DNA of 60,000 nt, from contig OX485809.1 in NCBI GenBank assembly GCA_950295325.1, positions 22,198,001-22,258,000 on the forward strand, in the 5' to 3' direction. The notes below the pieces were generated by a model, which was not told the origin of the DNA, ran no database searches, and was given only the letters and a program-made list of their open reading frames with translations. Positions 30,998 to 41,339 of this stretch are shown in pieces. Origin of the DNA: Polytrichum commune (Eukaryota; Streptophyta; Polytrichopsida; Polytrichales; Polytrichaceae). The first letter of the stretch is position 1. Each line of letters starts with the position of its first letter. A program made the translations under genes and the position numbers.

Positions 30998-33979
30998 CTA
31001 TAAAGTGGGTACAAAGGCATCCAAGAAACTCCTCATCTCTGAAGCCTCCTCCTCATCATCAGTGTCGGTTGACGCCGAAGCAAGGGGAGCTTGATTTGCT
31101 TGCTGCTCTGCAGGAGACCATACAAATGGATCGGTAGCAGTATGGTGGTGGTGGTGGTGGTGGCTCCATGAAGATGTAAATGAAGTTGGTGGTGGATAAA
31201 TCTCTGCTATCGGGATGTTACTGAAGTCGGGCCTTGCAGCCGGGTGCGGTGCTTGATAGTTACCTTCATCGTGGCTCAAATGGAAGTGATTCGGCGGATA
31301 AAGTGGACCTGGATGAGGATTGGGCATGGGCTGAGGTGCCGGTGGACCGTTCTGCCACTGATCCTGTGGAGGGCCTAGTGGGTAGAAGGGGCCGTCTGGT
31401 TGTTGCTGACCACTTTGCCACGACTGTCTGGGACCTGGTGGGTACATGGGTTGTTGTGGAGGTTCAGAACGAGGCCACTGCTGTGGGTAGGATGGTGGGT
31501 ATGGCGCTTCCTGAATGATCCCACAGGTAAACATGTCAAGCCTCCAGACGTCAATATGTTTGTAACATGTAGGGTTCAATGTAAATGGGACTCAGTGACC
31601 TTAACTTAATATAGCAGTCCATGTAAGGAGCTAAAGAATGCTGTGTGGTATTTTAAGGCCCCCTTTAACACTAGAGCTTGAGTCCAGAGCTCGAACTTGC
31701 AATTTTCGTGAGTTTGATACTTGGAGTTGACAAGGTTTCAACCAGAGCTCAAACCAATCCTTAAGCTCTCAATAGTTTGAGCAAGTGTAAAGTGGCCATG
31801 CTCATAAGCAAATATCAAAAGGGGAATGATACTAAACAAAGAAGCGTTCATGACAAACTAAAGGCTGTTCGAAAGCCCATTGGCTTGGGGCCACAAAACA
31901 AGGGTTCGAACTCTCGACATTCCTCAATCCTAAACTCCCTATGGAGGTACCTTAGGATTCTGACCGAGACTTTGTCAACGATGACCAGGATCCATCTAAA
32001 CAAGTGTAGGCCTAGTGAAAGTGGAAATGAGTGAACAAGCATGCGGAAGAGGCTCCCCGTCAATGAGAATGCTCCTTTCCTCGAGCTCTAAACTCTCTAT
32101 TGTAAAGGGGGCCTAAGTTCCATATAGCATATTAGGTTTCACGTAAATGGGACTAAGCTGACTAAAGCTAACTATAACTCCATGCAAGGATCTTAAGTCT
32201 CATTTACATGAAACCTTACATGTGAAACAATCGGTTCCGAACTGTATATAGGAAATCACAATCACATCCAGGGACATTACTCGGTGAGGGAGAGATTAAT
32301 AGACCTAAAGATGACACTACATAAAGTCACCGAGTTGATGCCATCAGAAGAAAGGTACTCGCACTTCCTTTAGATTGGAGCCCATACCTGAGCAGGTCGG
32401 TTGAACGTCACACAAAGTTTCAAGTACCCCTGGACGTCTCCTTCATTGCTTGCAGACGGCATGCACTTCTTTAGCACGAATGTCCTACGAAATGGCCTTT
32501 GATTCACATTGGGCACTTCTGACAGGATTATACTGCCACAACAATCAAAAGCGTTAGAACGAAGCCGACTACCTTCACTGCCTACTTCTAGTGCAAATAA
32601 AGATCATGTAATATGCTCCAGGAGCCCGGAATACTATGACAGTAAGAGGATCGATACCCTTACAAGGCAAAATTGGAGTGCAAGAAATGACATCACTTAA
32701 GGATCCTTCACACTGGTTGTGGTTGTGGTTGTGGTTTACTTCTTCTTTGATTCTATTTCCTTGCAAAGGCATAATAAATGCTAGCAAATCCACCCTCTAC
32801 TCCATTACCCCACCTACTCCGCTACTCCACGCAGTTAAGTACCCTTAGGGCGGTCGTTCGTGCTCATGTGGCACCACTAGAGAGCTTCAGAGATCAAGGT
32901 CCCGGGAGAAAGTTGAGGCGTAAGAATACCAACCCCGCCATCAACCTCAACCACAAGGATTCACACAAGACAAGTGTGAATGAGAGAACCTGTAGTTGTG
33001 GTTGATGATTGTGATTAACCACAACCATCTTCGTAGTGTAAACAACCCTTCACACATACGACCAGCCAGTTTCCTGTGGTTGTTGTGTTGCCCTCATATA
33101 GCCCCCTCACATGCAGACCAGGAAAGAGGAATTCCCAGAAACCACGAAAGTACTCCCCACGTCCTGCTATGAATGGTTTTGGTTTAGGAAGGGAAAAATC
33201 AAGGAAAAGTTTCAGAATACTTACTCGCATTTTCCGATGATCCTATCATTATCCCTGTACATGTTCACCCAGACGCAATCTCCATAAGTTGGGTCAAATT
33301 GAAAGCAAACTTCCTTGTTCCACTCACGATAACTACTAGTGCCTGGAGTTACTGCAATAAAACGCAGAAAGTTGTGCCACAAGTTAGTTAGCTTCATGTA
33401 CAGAATCTACGTACATGTGAGCCCCTGCTAAGGGACGATGATTCATTACACACAAATCATCATCAGAAATGAATTTGAAAGGCTTCTCACACATATCAGC
33501 CAACCAAAACCTGCACTATTCAATACTACACCCAAAAGAAAAAAAGAAAAATGCACACCTCGCCGCTGCAATCGTAGCAGAGGCTAATATATAAGCCAGA
33601 ACCATTTGTTAGAGCCAACCATTTTACCTACATCATGTTTGCCGAGATCTTCCTGGAATGAAAATGGGAAGAGAGGTATGATAACTTACATATATCGTCT
33701 ATTCGTTGTTCTTGCTTGCTGTATTGAAAGAGTATGAAACAAGGCGTGCGGCAAAGCTTACCTGCATTCAAAAGAGGAAACCCATTCCGAAAGATTCAAC
33801 ACCACTTCTTCATATATGCAGACAAAGTCAGCACAAACCCACTATACCCCAATCTTCCTCTTCTTCATAAACTAGATTCAAAGGATTTGAAACTCACGTG
33901 AGATAATGTTCCTCCCAATCACGATATTAGATGTGCTCAATACTCGGATCGTCACGATACCCGGATAATTCCCCGCCAT
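30998..33979 (-). CDS. C2-domain protein with Pro/His-rich tail, SRC2-like
   Basis: Rebuilt as five exons: 33979-33898, 33761-33690, 33351-33225, 32532-32388 and 31510-30998 (939 nt, 312 residues). All introns are GT..AG and the frame holds throughout. Residues about 5-140 form a C2 domain: VTIRVLSTSNI, CFILFQYSKQ, TSSYREWNKEVCFQFDP, CVWVNMYRDND and GYLKLCVTF are its strands in order. The usual calcium-binding aspartate loop (DxxGxSDPY type) is absent, since GRNIISRKLCRTP stands in its place, so calcium binding is doubtful. The last 170 residues are rich in Pro, Gln, Tyr and His with a His7 run, then an acidic DTDDEEEASEM tail. N-terminal C2 plus a YPP-rich tail resembles plant SRC2-type proteins, which are membrane-associated and often stress-linked. 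Function here is inferred. Intron 4 holds a MITE. Confidence 0.82.
31657..32113. mobile_element. PIF/Harbinger-like MITE in intron 4 of the C2 gene, 457 bp
   Basis: Ends GGCCCCCTTTAACACTAGAG and the complement of GGCCCCCTTTACAATAGAG, with a perfect TAA duplication (31654-31656 and 32114-32116). The CCCTTTAACACTAG terminus recalls families A and B. Noncoding. Confidence 0.85.
32133..32217. mobile_element. Small palindromic element in the same intron
   Basis: TAGGTTTCACGTAAATGGGA pairs with TCTCATTTACATGAAACCTTA across about 35 bp. It is a foldback of about 85 bp next to the 457-bp MITE. Confidence 0.6.
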
Positions 33980-34453
33980 CCCCCCCCCCCTCCCTCCTTT
34001 CCACACCTGATATGAGCTCCAGAACCAACACCACCGATACTCTCACGTCACGCCCCCAGACCTCACGGAACACACCAGATTGCTCATACGGTTTGCGAAC
34101 GAAACGAAAGCATGGCGAAACGAATGCTCGCAACCCGTAGAGAGTCAATGTAGGTGAATGTGCGCTGGAGTCCGGAGCCTGTGCACAAAATTAGATTAAA
34201 TTAAAAGAGAAGTGAACAGAAGAGGAGGGGTTATGACTTATGACCTCAATTGTGGGTTCCGCACAGGAGAAAGACGCGGTCACGGGGTTGGAAATGCAGA
34301 CCGCGAAAGCTAACACGATTGAGCGCGGCGCAGGAGCCAGATTGATGAGCGAGAAAAGCAGCGCGGAATGTGCTTGGCCGTGGGGAGAAAGTCCGGAGGA
34401 AGGTTCATAGGAAGGTCGCTAATTCCGGTGTCGGTACGAGGGGGCCCTTGTAA
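33980..34453 (-). promoter_or_regulatory. Upstream region of the C2 gene
   Basis: About 470 bp separate the inferred ATG (33979) from a family A MITE. The first 170 bp contain a C10 tract and GC-rich leader-like sequence. Promoter elements were not resolved. Confidence 0.35.
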
Positions 34454-34675
34454 GGGCCACTTCACACACGAGCCAAGAGCCGTGACCATGAAATTGTGAG
34501 AGCCCAACAGAAAGTGTCAAAAGGCTGTCCCAACGCACCTCCAACATTATGTAGTGTGGTCACGGACCCTCAAGTGTAGTGTGAAGCGAAATTGGACTGG
34601 CTTTGCCTTTTCCACCAATGAGAGTGCTTGAAGTGTAATGGTCACGGGCTCTCAGCCTCGTGTGTGAAGTGGCCC
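34454..34675. mobile_element. MITE family A, 222 bp short form
   Basis: Ends GGGCCACTTCACACACGAG and the complement of GGGCCACTTCACACACGAGG, with a perfect TAA duplication (34451-34453 and 34676-34678). The inner part has a second partial palindrome. It is the most compact copy and defines the family core. Confidence 0.92.
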
Positions 34676-34719
34676 TAAGGCTATTGTGTTAAAAAGAAAA
34701 GAAAAATGAATGTCAGTGG

Positions 34720-34820
34720 TTATTACGGATGTGAATTTGAGCCCATGGGCCTTACTTCGTTTAAGAGTCCCTCCGTGCAACGTAAGGTTTACTGGCTATC
34801 TTGCGGTAGGTGGACCATGT
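34720..34820 (-). repeat. SINE fragment, copy 3
   Basis: GTGAATTTGAGCCCATGGGCC and the following GTTTACTGGCTATCTTGCGG-like blocks parallel the 8650-8740 part of the SINE. Only the 3' third is present. Confidence 0.55.
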
Positions 34821-36165
34821 TTGGTGTAAAAAAGAGTCAATGAATTAGGGTTGGTTCACATGGGGTCCCAAGTCCAAGTTCCAAGTCCCACTCATGTTAG
34901 CAAGTCCTAGCATGAAGGCAAAGTCCCAACTTCTGAGCCTCAAGACATCATTAAAATATGGTTAATTATCATTAAAATTAGATCTTGATTCTTTCATGCA
35001 AAAATAGGTAGGTGGTTTTCCCCTAGGGGGGTAGAATTGGAGTTTGTATGGCTTCAAGTTTTCTTTTGTTTAAGACGAGGTATGTGGGGTATTTAATAGC
35101 AATGTAATGTATATTTGTCATGGATTTTCTATGGAAGACATGGGTATGTGTAGATGTTTTGAGTACGTTAAGGTTGTTCTTATGAATGGCTATCATACTT
35201 TAGCGGTTATGATTTTATTGGGTTAACAGTCCATCCTTAAGCTTTGATTGCTTCAATTAGTGGGTGGTATTTATTTGTTTTGGTTTCAATGGCTTAGTTG
35301 ATGTATATGTTATGTGTGTAGGTGAATTCAAAAAATTGTATGGGGAGGTTGGATGCAGGGATTAATTAGTGGTCCTTTGAGTTCAACTGGAGTTTTTTTC
35401 ATGTATATAATATTGGGTTTGAGTTTGGCTACACATGAACTTTTTGAGGAGTTGCATGTACATATGAGCATCCATGGTGGGGTGGTGTTGACTTGGGGTG
35501 TGTCGTTTTGTGTATTGGCATTGATGAGTGTAAGGTGTCTAGTGTGGATGCAAGATTTAGGAAGGTTTGGCTAATAATTGGTGTATGGCAACATTGTGCC
35601 ATGTTTTCTGGAGTCCTTTGCATGGGATAGAGGCATTGTGGAGATTGTCTTTGAGTGGTAACAGGGCCCATGTAATGCATGTTAGTATTTAATGAACAAG
35701 GTTTGGTGAAGCTCAATGGAAGCTTAGTCGAAGCTTAATGAAGTTACCAATTGAATATGAAAAAGAGCTAATAATTCAAAATAGCCACTTTTAAAATGTC
35801 ATTTGAGGATAGAGCATCTCATTGCAAAGCCACATTCCCTTGTTATTTTCTTTTGACAAAGTCAACTACCCAAAATTGTAGGCAATGAACAAGGAGAATG
35901 TTGAGCTAATTCGGTCAACATCCCCATTTCCTAATTATCAATTGATTGTTCACTAAATTGCTTTGGTTATTTCTTATATTTTTATTTGAAATATAAAAGT
36001 TCTAGAATATGATTTGGTTAATTTTATGGAATTTTGATTTTGAACTAGTAATTTGAGGGAAAAAAATCGGTTCATCTATAGCTAGTAGTTGGTCATCCCC
36101 TTTCATTGAGTGAAGGGGTTAAGGCCTAATGCTACCCTACCTAACATACCCATTGTGTGGGCCAA
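34821..36165. other. Gene-free stretch
   Basis: No supported gene or recognised repeat. Several short open frames lack any signature. Confidence 0.45.
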
Positions 36166-36271
36166 GGGCACTTTACACTAGACGTTAGGGCATGTGTCCA
36201 TTGAAATCTTAACTTGAGGCCTACGCTAAACCACAAATGGCTAGAAGACAAAGGTGGTCTTCTTTTGCTAG

Positions 36272-36419
36272 CATAACATTATTCATATCCATAACAATGT
36301 TTTGTGGGATTTCCAAAGAATATTCATTATATTCTCATATTCAGTCTAAATATGGAGAATATTCTCTAAAATACGGCGAGTCCCGCAAAACACTGTTATG
36401 AATTTGAATAATGTTATGA
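36272..36419. mobile_element. Palindromic MITE family P, copy 1 (148 bp)
   Basis: CATAACATTATTCATATCCA pairs with its near-complement at the other end, and the arms run for about 40 bp through an AACANTGTTTTGYGGGA core. Confidence 0.8.
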
Positions 36420-36886
36420 GGGTGGAAATCTTGTTGGATATGATAAAGTAAAGTGTTTATTGAAAACATTCTTTCTTTCCAGATCTTATTTTTCCTCCTA
36501 AATTTTAGGATTTTCAAGCATTATTATAATGTCCATAAATTTCCTAGCATTGGTCCTTTGTCATGTCCTTTGTTGTCACATGAGATACTTGAACTAAAAA
36601 AATATACCGATGAGTCATCAAGGCCACACCATTGTCTTTAATCCCATGTGGTGGCTATTTGCCCTCTCAACCAACGAGAGGTCCTCCTTATGGGAAACTT
36701 CCCTTCATGTGGTTGAGCCTAAAATCTCTTACAGGCATGATTGTCCCAAATGCCCTTCGTGGTCGGTTATGGGCCTACCATGTGGCGACATTTAAACTTT
36801 TTTTTTAATATGTCTACCTTTACACATGCGCACACATGACACTTTCTTAATACTTCTCAACTCTTCAGTTGACCTCCCTTTCTATA

Positions 36887-36991
36887 CATAACATTATTCA
36901 GACCCATAACAAATGTTTTGTGGGATTGACAATATTCCACATAATATTGCTAGTCCCACAAAACATTGTTATGGATTTGAATAATGTTATG
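36887..36991. mobile_element. Palindromic MITE family P, copy 2 (105 bp)
   Basis: CATAACATTATTCAGACCCA to its complement. The flanks read TA on both sides (TA/CATAAC...GTTATG/TA), compatible with a TA target as in Tc1/mariner (Stowaway) elements. The arms pair over about 45 bp. Confidence 0.85.
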
Positions 36992-37599
36992 TATGTAGTG
37001 TATGGGATTTCATATGTTGTTAATGAAATTCCACTTGGCATGAACAAGAGGGCACTTTCATGTGCACCCATGTCCACCCCAACGGGTGATTAGGAGTTTT
37101 CCCATGCAAATTAGGCAGACCTAGTCTTGGTATGAGACAGTTGCAAGTATAGGGTAAAGTGAACTTGGACTGTCTCCGACTTCTCAACCAATTACATAAT
37201 TTGTATATCACGAATTATGGCCCGTTGAGCTCTAGTGTAAGTGGCCCTAGGTGTGATATTCAAGTCTGCAAAGTTTAATGTAGGCTAACTATTTGAAAAT
37301 GATGTTGTTGTTAATTACACCAGAGGAAATCATGTCCAATGAACCTTGTAGGGCAGCTGAAATTGTAGTGGAAACGGTCACCAATAGCTACTTAGTTTGT
37401 ACAATATAGGGTGTACTCTTGATGGCAAAATCGAAAGGTCAATGTTATGGTGGTGTTCGATGTTTTAGTGACATCGAGTGATGTGAGGGTGATTGCCTTC
37501 ATTATGTGTGTTGCATATTAATTGCCAAATACATTGATGAAGTATTAAATGTGAAGTGCACCTCTCTACCCCACCATGGGCAATGATACAAGCTTTACA

Positions 37600-37900
37600 G
37601 AGCTTAAGTGTAGGTGTTGATTGGTGGATGTTGGGTGGATTGTGGATGCTACCAGGTTAGTGTTGGGTGGTTTTAGGGTGCTACTTGATGGATGTTAAGT
37701 GGATCATGAATGTTGCTGGGTTGGTATTGGGTGGGTCTTGGTTGTTACTTGGTGGATGTTGGGGTAGATTGTTGGTGATGCCGGGTTGATGTTTGGTAGT
37801 TGTTGGATGTTGTTGGGCTGGGCATTGGTAGGAGTCATGGTGTAGGGTATTGTTGGGTGAACATGTGGTTGAATTGGTATTTTTGGTTGTTATTGGGTGA
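37600..37900. repeat. GT-rich degenerate minisatellite
   Basis: Repeats on the theme TTGGTGGATGTTGGGTGGAT with a loose period near 60 bp. Confidence 0.65.
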
Positions 37901-38054
37901 TATGTGATGATAATTAATTACGTTATACAAAATTGTGGAATGCAAAAGAAATTCAATTTTAAATTAACCATTTTCACGTGACAACCTTTCAACATGCAAG
38001 ATTAAGCTTGTTTTGCATCATTTGCATCAATGCCCTTAAAATTATGTACCTATG

Positions 38055-38330
38055 TTCACCTTCATAAATCCGACAAAAACATAACACTTATACTTCAATA
38101 TATGCATCAAAGATTCAATATCAACACATATTTTACCTCTTACACTCTCAAGAAACCAAAGTCACAAAAACATAGCACTTGGATCTCAAAATATGCATCA
38201 ACATGTGAACATTAGTATATATTTCACTTGCTATGCCTTCAAAAAAACCAAAATCCATAAAAACTTAGCATGTATCAAACATTCAACGTCAATATACACT
38301 TGACCTCTTACACCTTCAGAATACCAATGT
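38055..38330. repeat. Three-copy tandem repeat, about 92 bp unit
   Basis: Each unit has a CAAAAACATA or TAAAAACTTA block followed by CACTT or GCATGTAT, then a CACTTGAC/TTTACCTCTTACAC block. An open frame through it is coincidental. Confidence 0.65.
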
Positions 38331-38760
38331 TGTTGGCAATGTTGTTTAAGTTTTAGAGTATAGAGTTCCATATGTGTTGCATTTAATAATAATTATTGCC
38401 ATCCATGGTGACTGCTATTGTCCCATAGTCATTACATTTCACAAATACAATATAGTGGTCACCCTGCAACCAAAATGTATACCCATAACATAGAAATAGC
38501 TACATAGTGGCTAACTAATGGCTTCTGAATTGATGTTGAATTTCATAGGTGTATTTGGCAATTAATATGCATCATCCATAACGAAGGCACTCACCCTCAC
38601 ATCACTGTCACTAAAACATCGAACACCACCATAACACTAACCTTTTGATTTGGTCATCAAGAATACACCCTATATTGCACGACTGGCTACTGGTGACCGT
38701 TTCGACTCCAATTTCAGCTACCCTACAAGGTTCATTGGACATGGTTTCCACTACTGTAGT

Positions 38761-40218
38761 GCGACGAAATTATATGATTTACTAATTACTAATTATATGA
38801 TTATTGGTTATTCATATTATTTGCTTATTTGCTTATTTGACAAGATAATTAATATGTATATAATAAATAAAAATGTATATACTATTATGATTCAATTATA
38901 TACTTTAATTGATTATATAATTATCTGGTCATTAAATTATCTAAGTATACAATTATTATGTGGCTGATTAGCTAATTTCAAGCACTTTAGAAATATTAAT
39001 GGGCTTAGCAATAATTGGATGTGCTTAGAAATACAGTAGATATTTGTTTTAGAAAGGTTTTTAATCTAATTTATAAGCATGTTGAGATATAAACATGTGA
39101 TTGTAATAAGCTTTTGTAATAACACATTAAAAGTGTTCTTTAGAATGAAAAGAGATAAGGTAGACCTACCTAAATCAAATACAACAATAATTTATACACT
39201 TATAGTTGAGTGGTATGTGGTTAAGAGATGAAATATTGTCATGGATGATTGAAAGTTGGATGAAAAATCACTTAGTAAGTGACAATAATTGCAACATTGT
39301 GAATCTATAATGCCTGATAATGTTAGGTTGACATTTAGTGTTAGTGACACTACATTGGCTATTTACAATTAGTATTGACTCTTGAGCAAGACAAATAGTA
39401 GAATTGGTGACACTAATGATCGATGTTTTATTACAAACTTTAGGCTTATACTTATAAATTTGTAGATTAAATGGATTGTATAGCAAATTTCAATATTTTC
39501 AAAATAAATCTAGACTAAAATTATACCATGTTTAAAGATATAATAATATATATGATTATCTAAATAGTTTATATGATTATCCGATTATACATATAATTGT
39601 ATAATTATCTATTGACTATCATCTAATTAAAATTATATGTATCTTAATATCCAATTTTTTGGTTATATAATTATATAATTAATCATATAAAAATATGATT
39701 TTCTAATTAATATGTATACAATTAACTAAATTTCAAAATGAAATAAATTATTAATGAAATGAGTAGGGCCAGCAACTCCTAGATGAGTCGAGTAAAGTCG
39801 GGGGAAGTGAATAATTTGGTCTATCCATAATTTGGTATGTACTTTACCCATCACAAAGGTTAGGTAATGTTAGGATACCAGATGATTGGGTGGATTACCT
39901 ACATCTGATTTGCAATCAATGTCTGGGAAGTTCTTTGGGCGTGATCGGACAAAATCCTAGTGTTTCCAAGTCCAACCGATTACATGTTGTGATTTTTCAA
40001 CTTTAAAATAAAAATAAATTGAAGTATATTCCATAGATTCCTCTAAAATGATTAATTGTTTCCCTGGAGTCTTGATGAACTTCAACCGGTTGTTTCTCAT
40101 ACTCAACCGGTTCATTTGTAACTAGCAGCCGGTTCTCTCCATTCATTATTGTGGATGAATGTATGGATGGATGGGGACCACTTTCCGTTCCCGGATGCAG
40201 ATGCAGGAATCACTGGGC
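38761..40218. other. AT-rich gene-free stretch with family H and E fragments
   Basis: Very AT-rich (TTATATGATTA-type words). A family H fragment lies at about 39215-39425 (TGATGAAATATT-like, TTGCAACATTGTGAATCTATAATGCC). A family E copy lies at about 39920-40165. No gene. Confidence 0.55.
39920..40165 (+). repeat. Dispersed family E copy
   Basis: Core CCTAGTGTTTCCAAGTCCAA at about 39957, followed by a block with three CCGGTT motifs ending GCAGCCGGTTCTCTCCATTC. Same family as 7125-7335. Confidence 0.65.
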
Positions 40219-40577
40219 TTAACCTAAATACCGGCACTCGTCGGTATTAAAGCACCTTTCTGCCAACGTAAGCTGCCCAAGTGCCCGCTGTCCAATATCG
40301 GGCAGCTGTGGAAAAAAGGCAGCGTCACCTGTTTGGCCGGTGATATCACTCATCTCGAACATCGCGTGTAACCCCTGCTCTCCGAAGTTAGGGTTTCCCT
40401 GTTCTTCAATGCCCCTCGGAATGTTGCCGGACGCACCTCGAACTTCGAGGGAGGGATTTGGTCGACAGATGCGAGGATGAAATCTACAAAATAGATGCAC
40501 AAGGATTGGTTATTGCACTCTTCGCTCTGTCGGACCAGTCATAGATTGTGATTTAAAAGTTCTAAGGATTTGAAGCG
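40219..40577 (+). promoter_or_regulatory. Presumed promoter and 5' UTR of EMC3
   Basis: The sequence becomes less AT-rich here and leads into the EMC3 start. A 93-codon minus-strand frame (40500-40219) opens divergently; no family was recognised, so it is not called as a gene. Confidence 0.4.
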
Positions 40578-41339
40578 ATGGCGAACGACTTGGTGCTGGA
40601 CACACAGATTAGGGATTGGGTGCTTGCGCCCCTATCCCTGGTCATGGTGCTTATCGGGGTGCTACGGCACTTCGTGTCCAAGATGATGCGAACGGCTCCC
40701 AACGTGGACTTGAAGGCAGTGAAGGAAGGGCAGGTGGTACTGCGAGCAAGGTTTCTTAAGGCTGGAGCGAACTACATACCCGCACGGTCCTTCCAGATGC
40801 GCAAGGTGTACTTTAACAATGAGGAGAATGGTCTCCTGCATGTGCCGAAAGGGCAAGGAGCGAACATGCAAGCACAGATGTTTTCTGACCCTAACATGGC
40901 CATGGACATGATGAAGAAGAACTTGTCCATGATCATACCTCAGAGTCTCACATTCGCATGGGTGAACTTTTTCTTCTCGGGGTTCGTGGCTGCGAAGATT
41001 CCATTTCCTTTGACGCAGCGGTTTAGGTCTATGCTTCAGAATGGAATTGACTTGAGCTCTGTGGATGTCAGCTATGTGAGTAGCAGGTCTTGGTACTTCT
41101 TGAACTTGTTTGGGCTCCGGGGGCTGTTCAGTTTGATCCTGGGAGAGGAGAATGCCACCGACGACACACAGAGGTTGATGCAGACACAGATGGCTATGCA
41201 GATGGGTGGCTTTGGTTCTGACCCAGCGAAGACTTTGGGAGCAGAAAAGGATGGGTTGGACTTGGTGCAACATGATTGGGCTCTTCCTAAGTGTGAGCAA
41301 CGAGCTGAGGCTGTGCTCAGGCAGCTGCTTCAGACATAA
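40578..41339 (+). CDS. EMC3: ER membrane protein complex subunit 3
   Basis: Single exon, 253 residues, the usual size of plant EMC3 (about 246). EMC3 is a homologue of the YidC/Oxa1/GET1 insertase fold and forms the core of the EMC, which inserts tail-anchored and multi-pass proteins into the ER membrane. Membrane segments are at about 14-33 (VLAPLSLVMVLIGVL), 117-138 (SMIIPQSLTFAWVNFFFSGF) and 170-188 (SWYFLNLFGLRGLFSLILG). Family-invariant blocks include NEENGLLHVPKG, MFSDPNMAMDMMKKN, AAKIPFPLTQRFR, DLSSVDVSYVSSRSWYF and LGAEKDGL. The cytosolic coiled part between segments 1 and 2 is intact. A short Met/Gln-rich insertion (about 200-210) lies in the C-terminal loop. Lack of introns fits retention of a compact housekeeping gene or an old retrocopy. 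Confidence 0.97.
   Translation: MANDLVLDTQIRDWVLAPLSLVMVLIGVLRHFVSKMMRTAPNVDLKAVKEGQVVLRARFLKAGANYIPARSFQMRKVYFNNEENGLLHVPKGQGANMQAQMFSDPNMAMDMMKKNLSMIIPQSLTFAWVNFFFSGFVAAKIPFPLTQRFRSMLQNGIDLSSVDVSYVSSRSWYFLNLFGLRGLFSLILGEENATDDTQRLMQTQMAMQMGGFGSDPAKTLGAEKDGLDLVQHDWALPKCEQRAEAVLRQLLQT

Larger units (their letters stand above)
36166..37247. mobile_element. Possible family A relative, about 1.1 kb, containing two palindromic MITEs
   Basis: The right end (TAGTGTAAGTGGCCC, preceded by GTGAACTTGGACTGTCTCC) matches family A right ends. The left end GGGCACTTTACACTAGACG is similar to an inverted copy, but no clean target duplication flanks the pair. The two ends may belong to separate insertions. 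Confidence 0.4.
37315..38760. mobile_element. Long-TIR (Mutator-like?) non-autonomous element, about 1.45 kb
   Basis: Inverted arms of about 210-220 bp (37315-37533 and 38551-38760) share CATGTCCAATGAACCTTGTA, ATATAGGGTGTA, TTATGGTGGTGTTCGATGTT and GGCAATTAATATGC-type blocks. The middle has a GT-rich degenerate repeat (about 37600-37900) and a three-copy tandem repeat (about 38055-38330). Long arms suggest a Mutator-like element, but no 9-bp duplication was confirmed. Confidence 0.7.
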
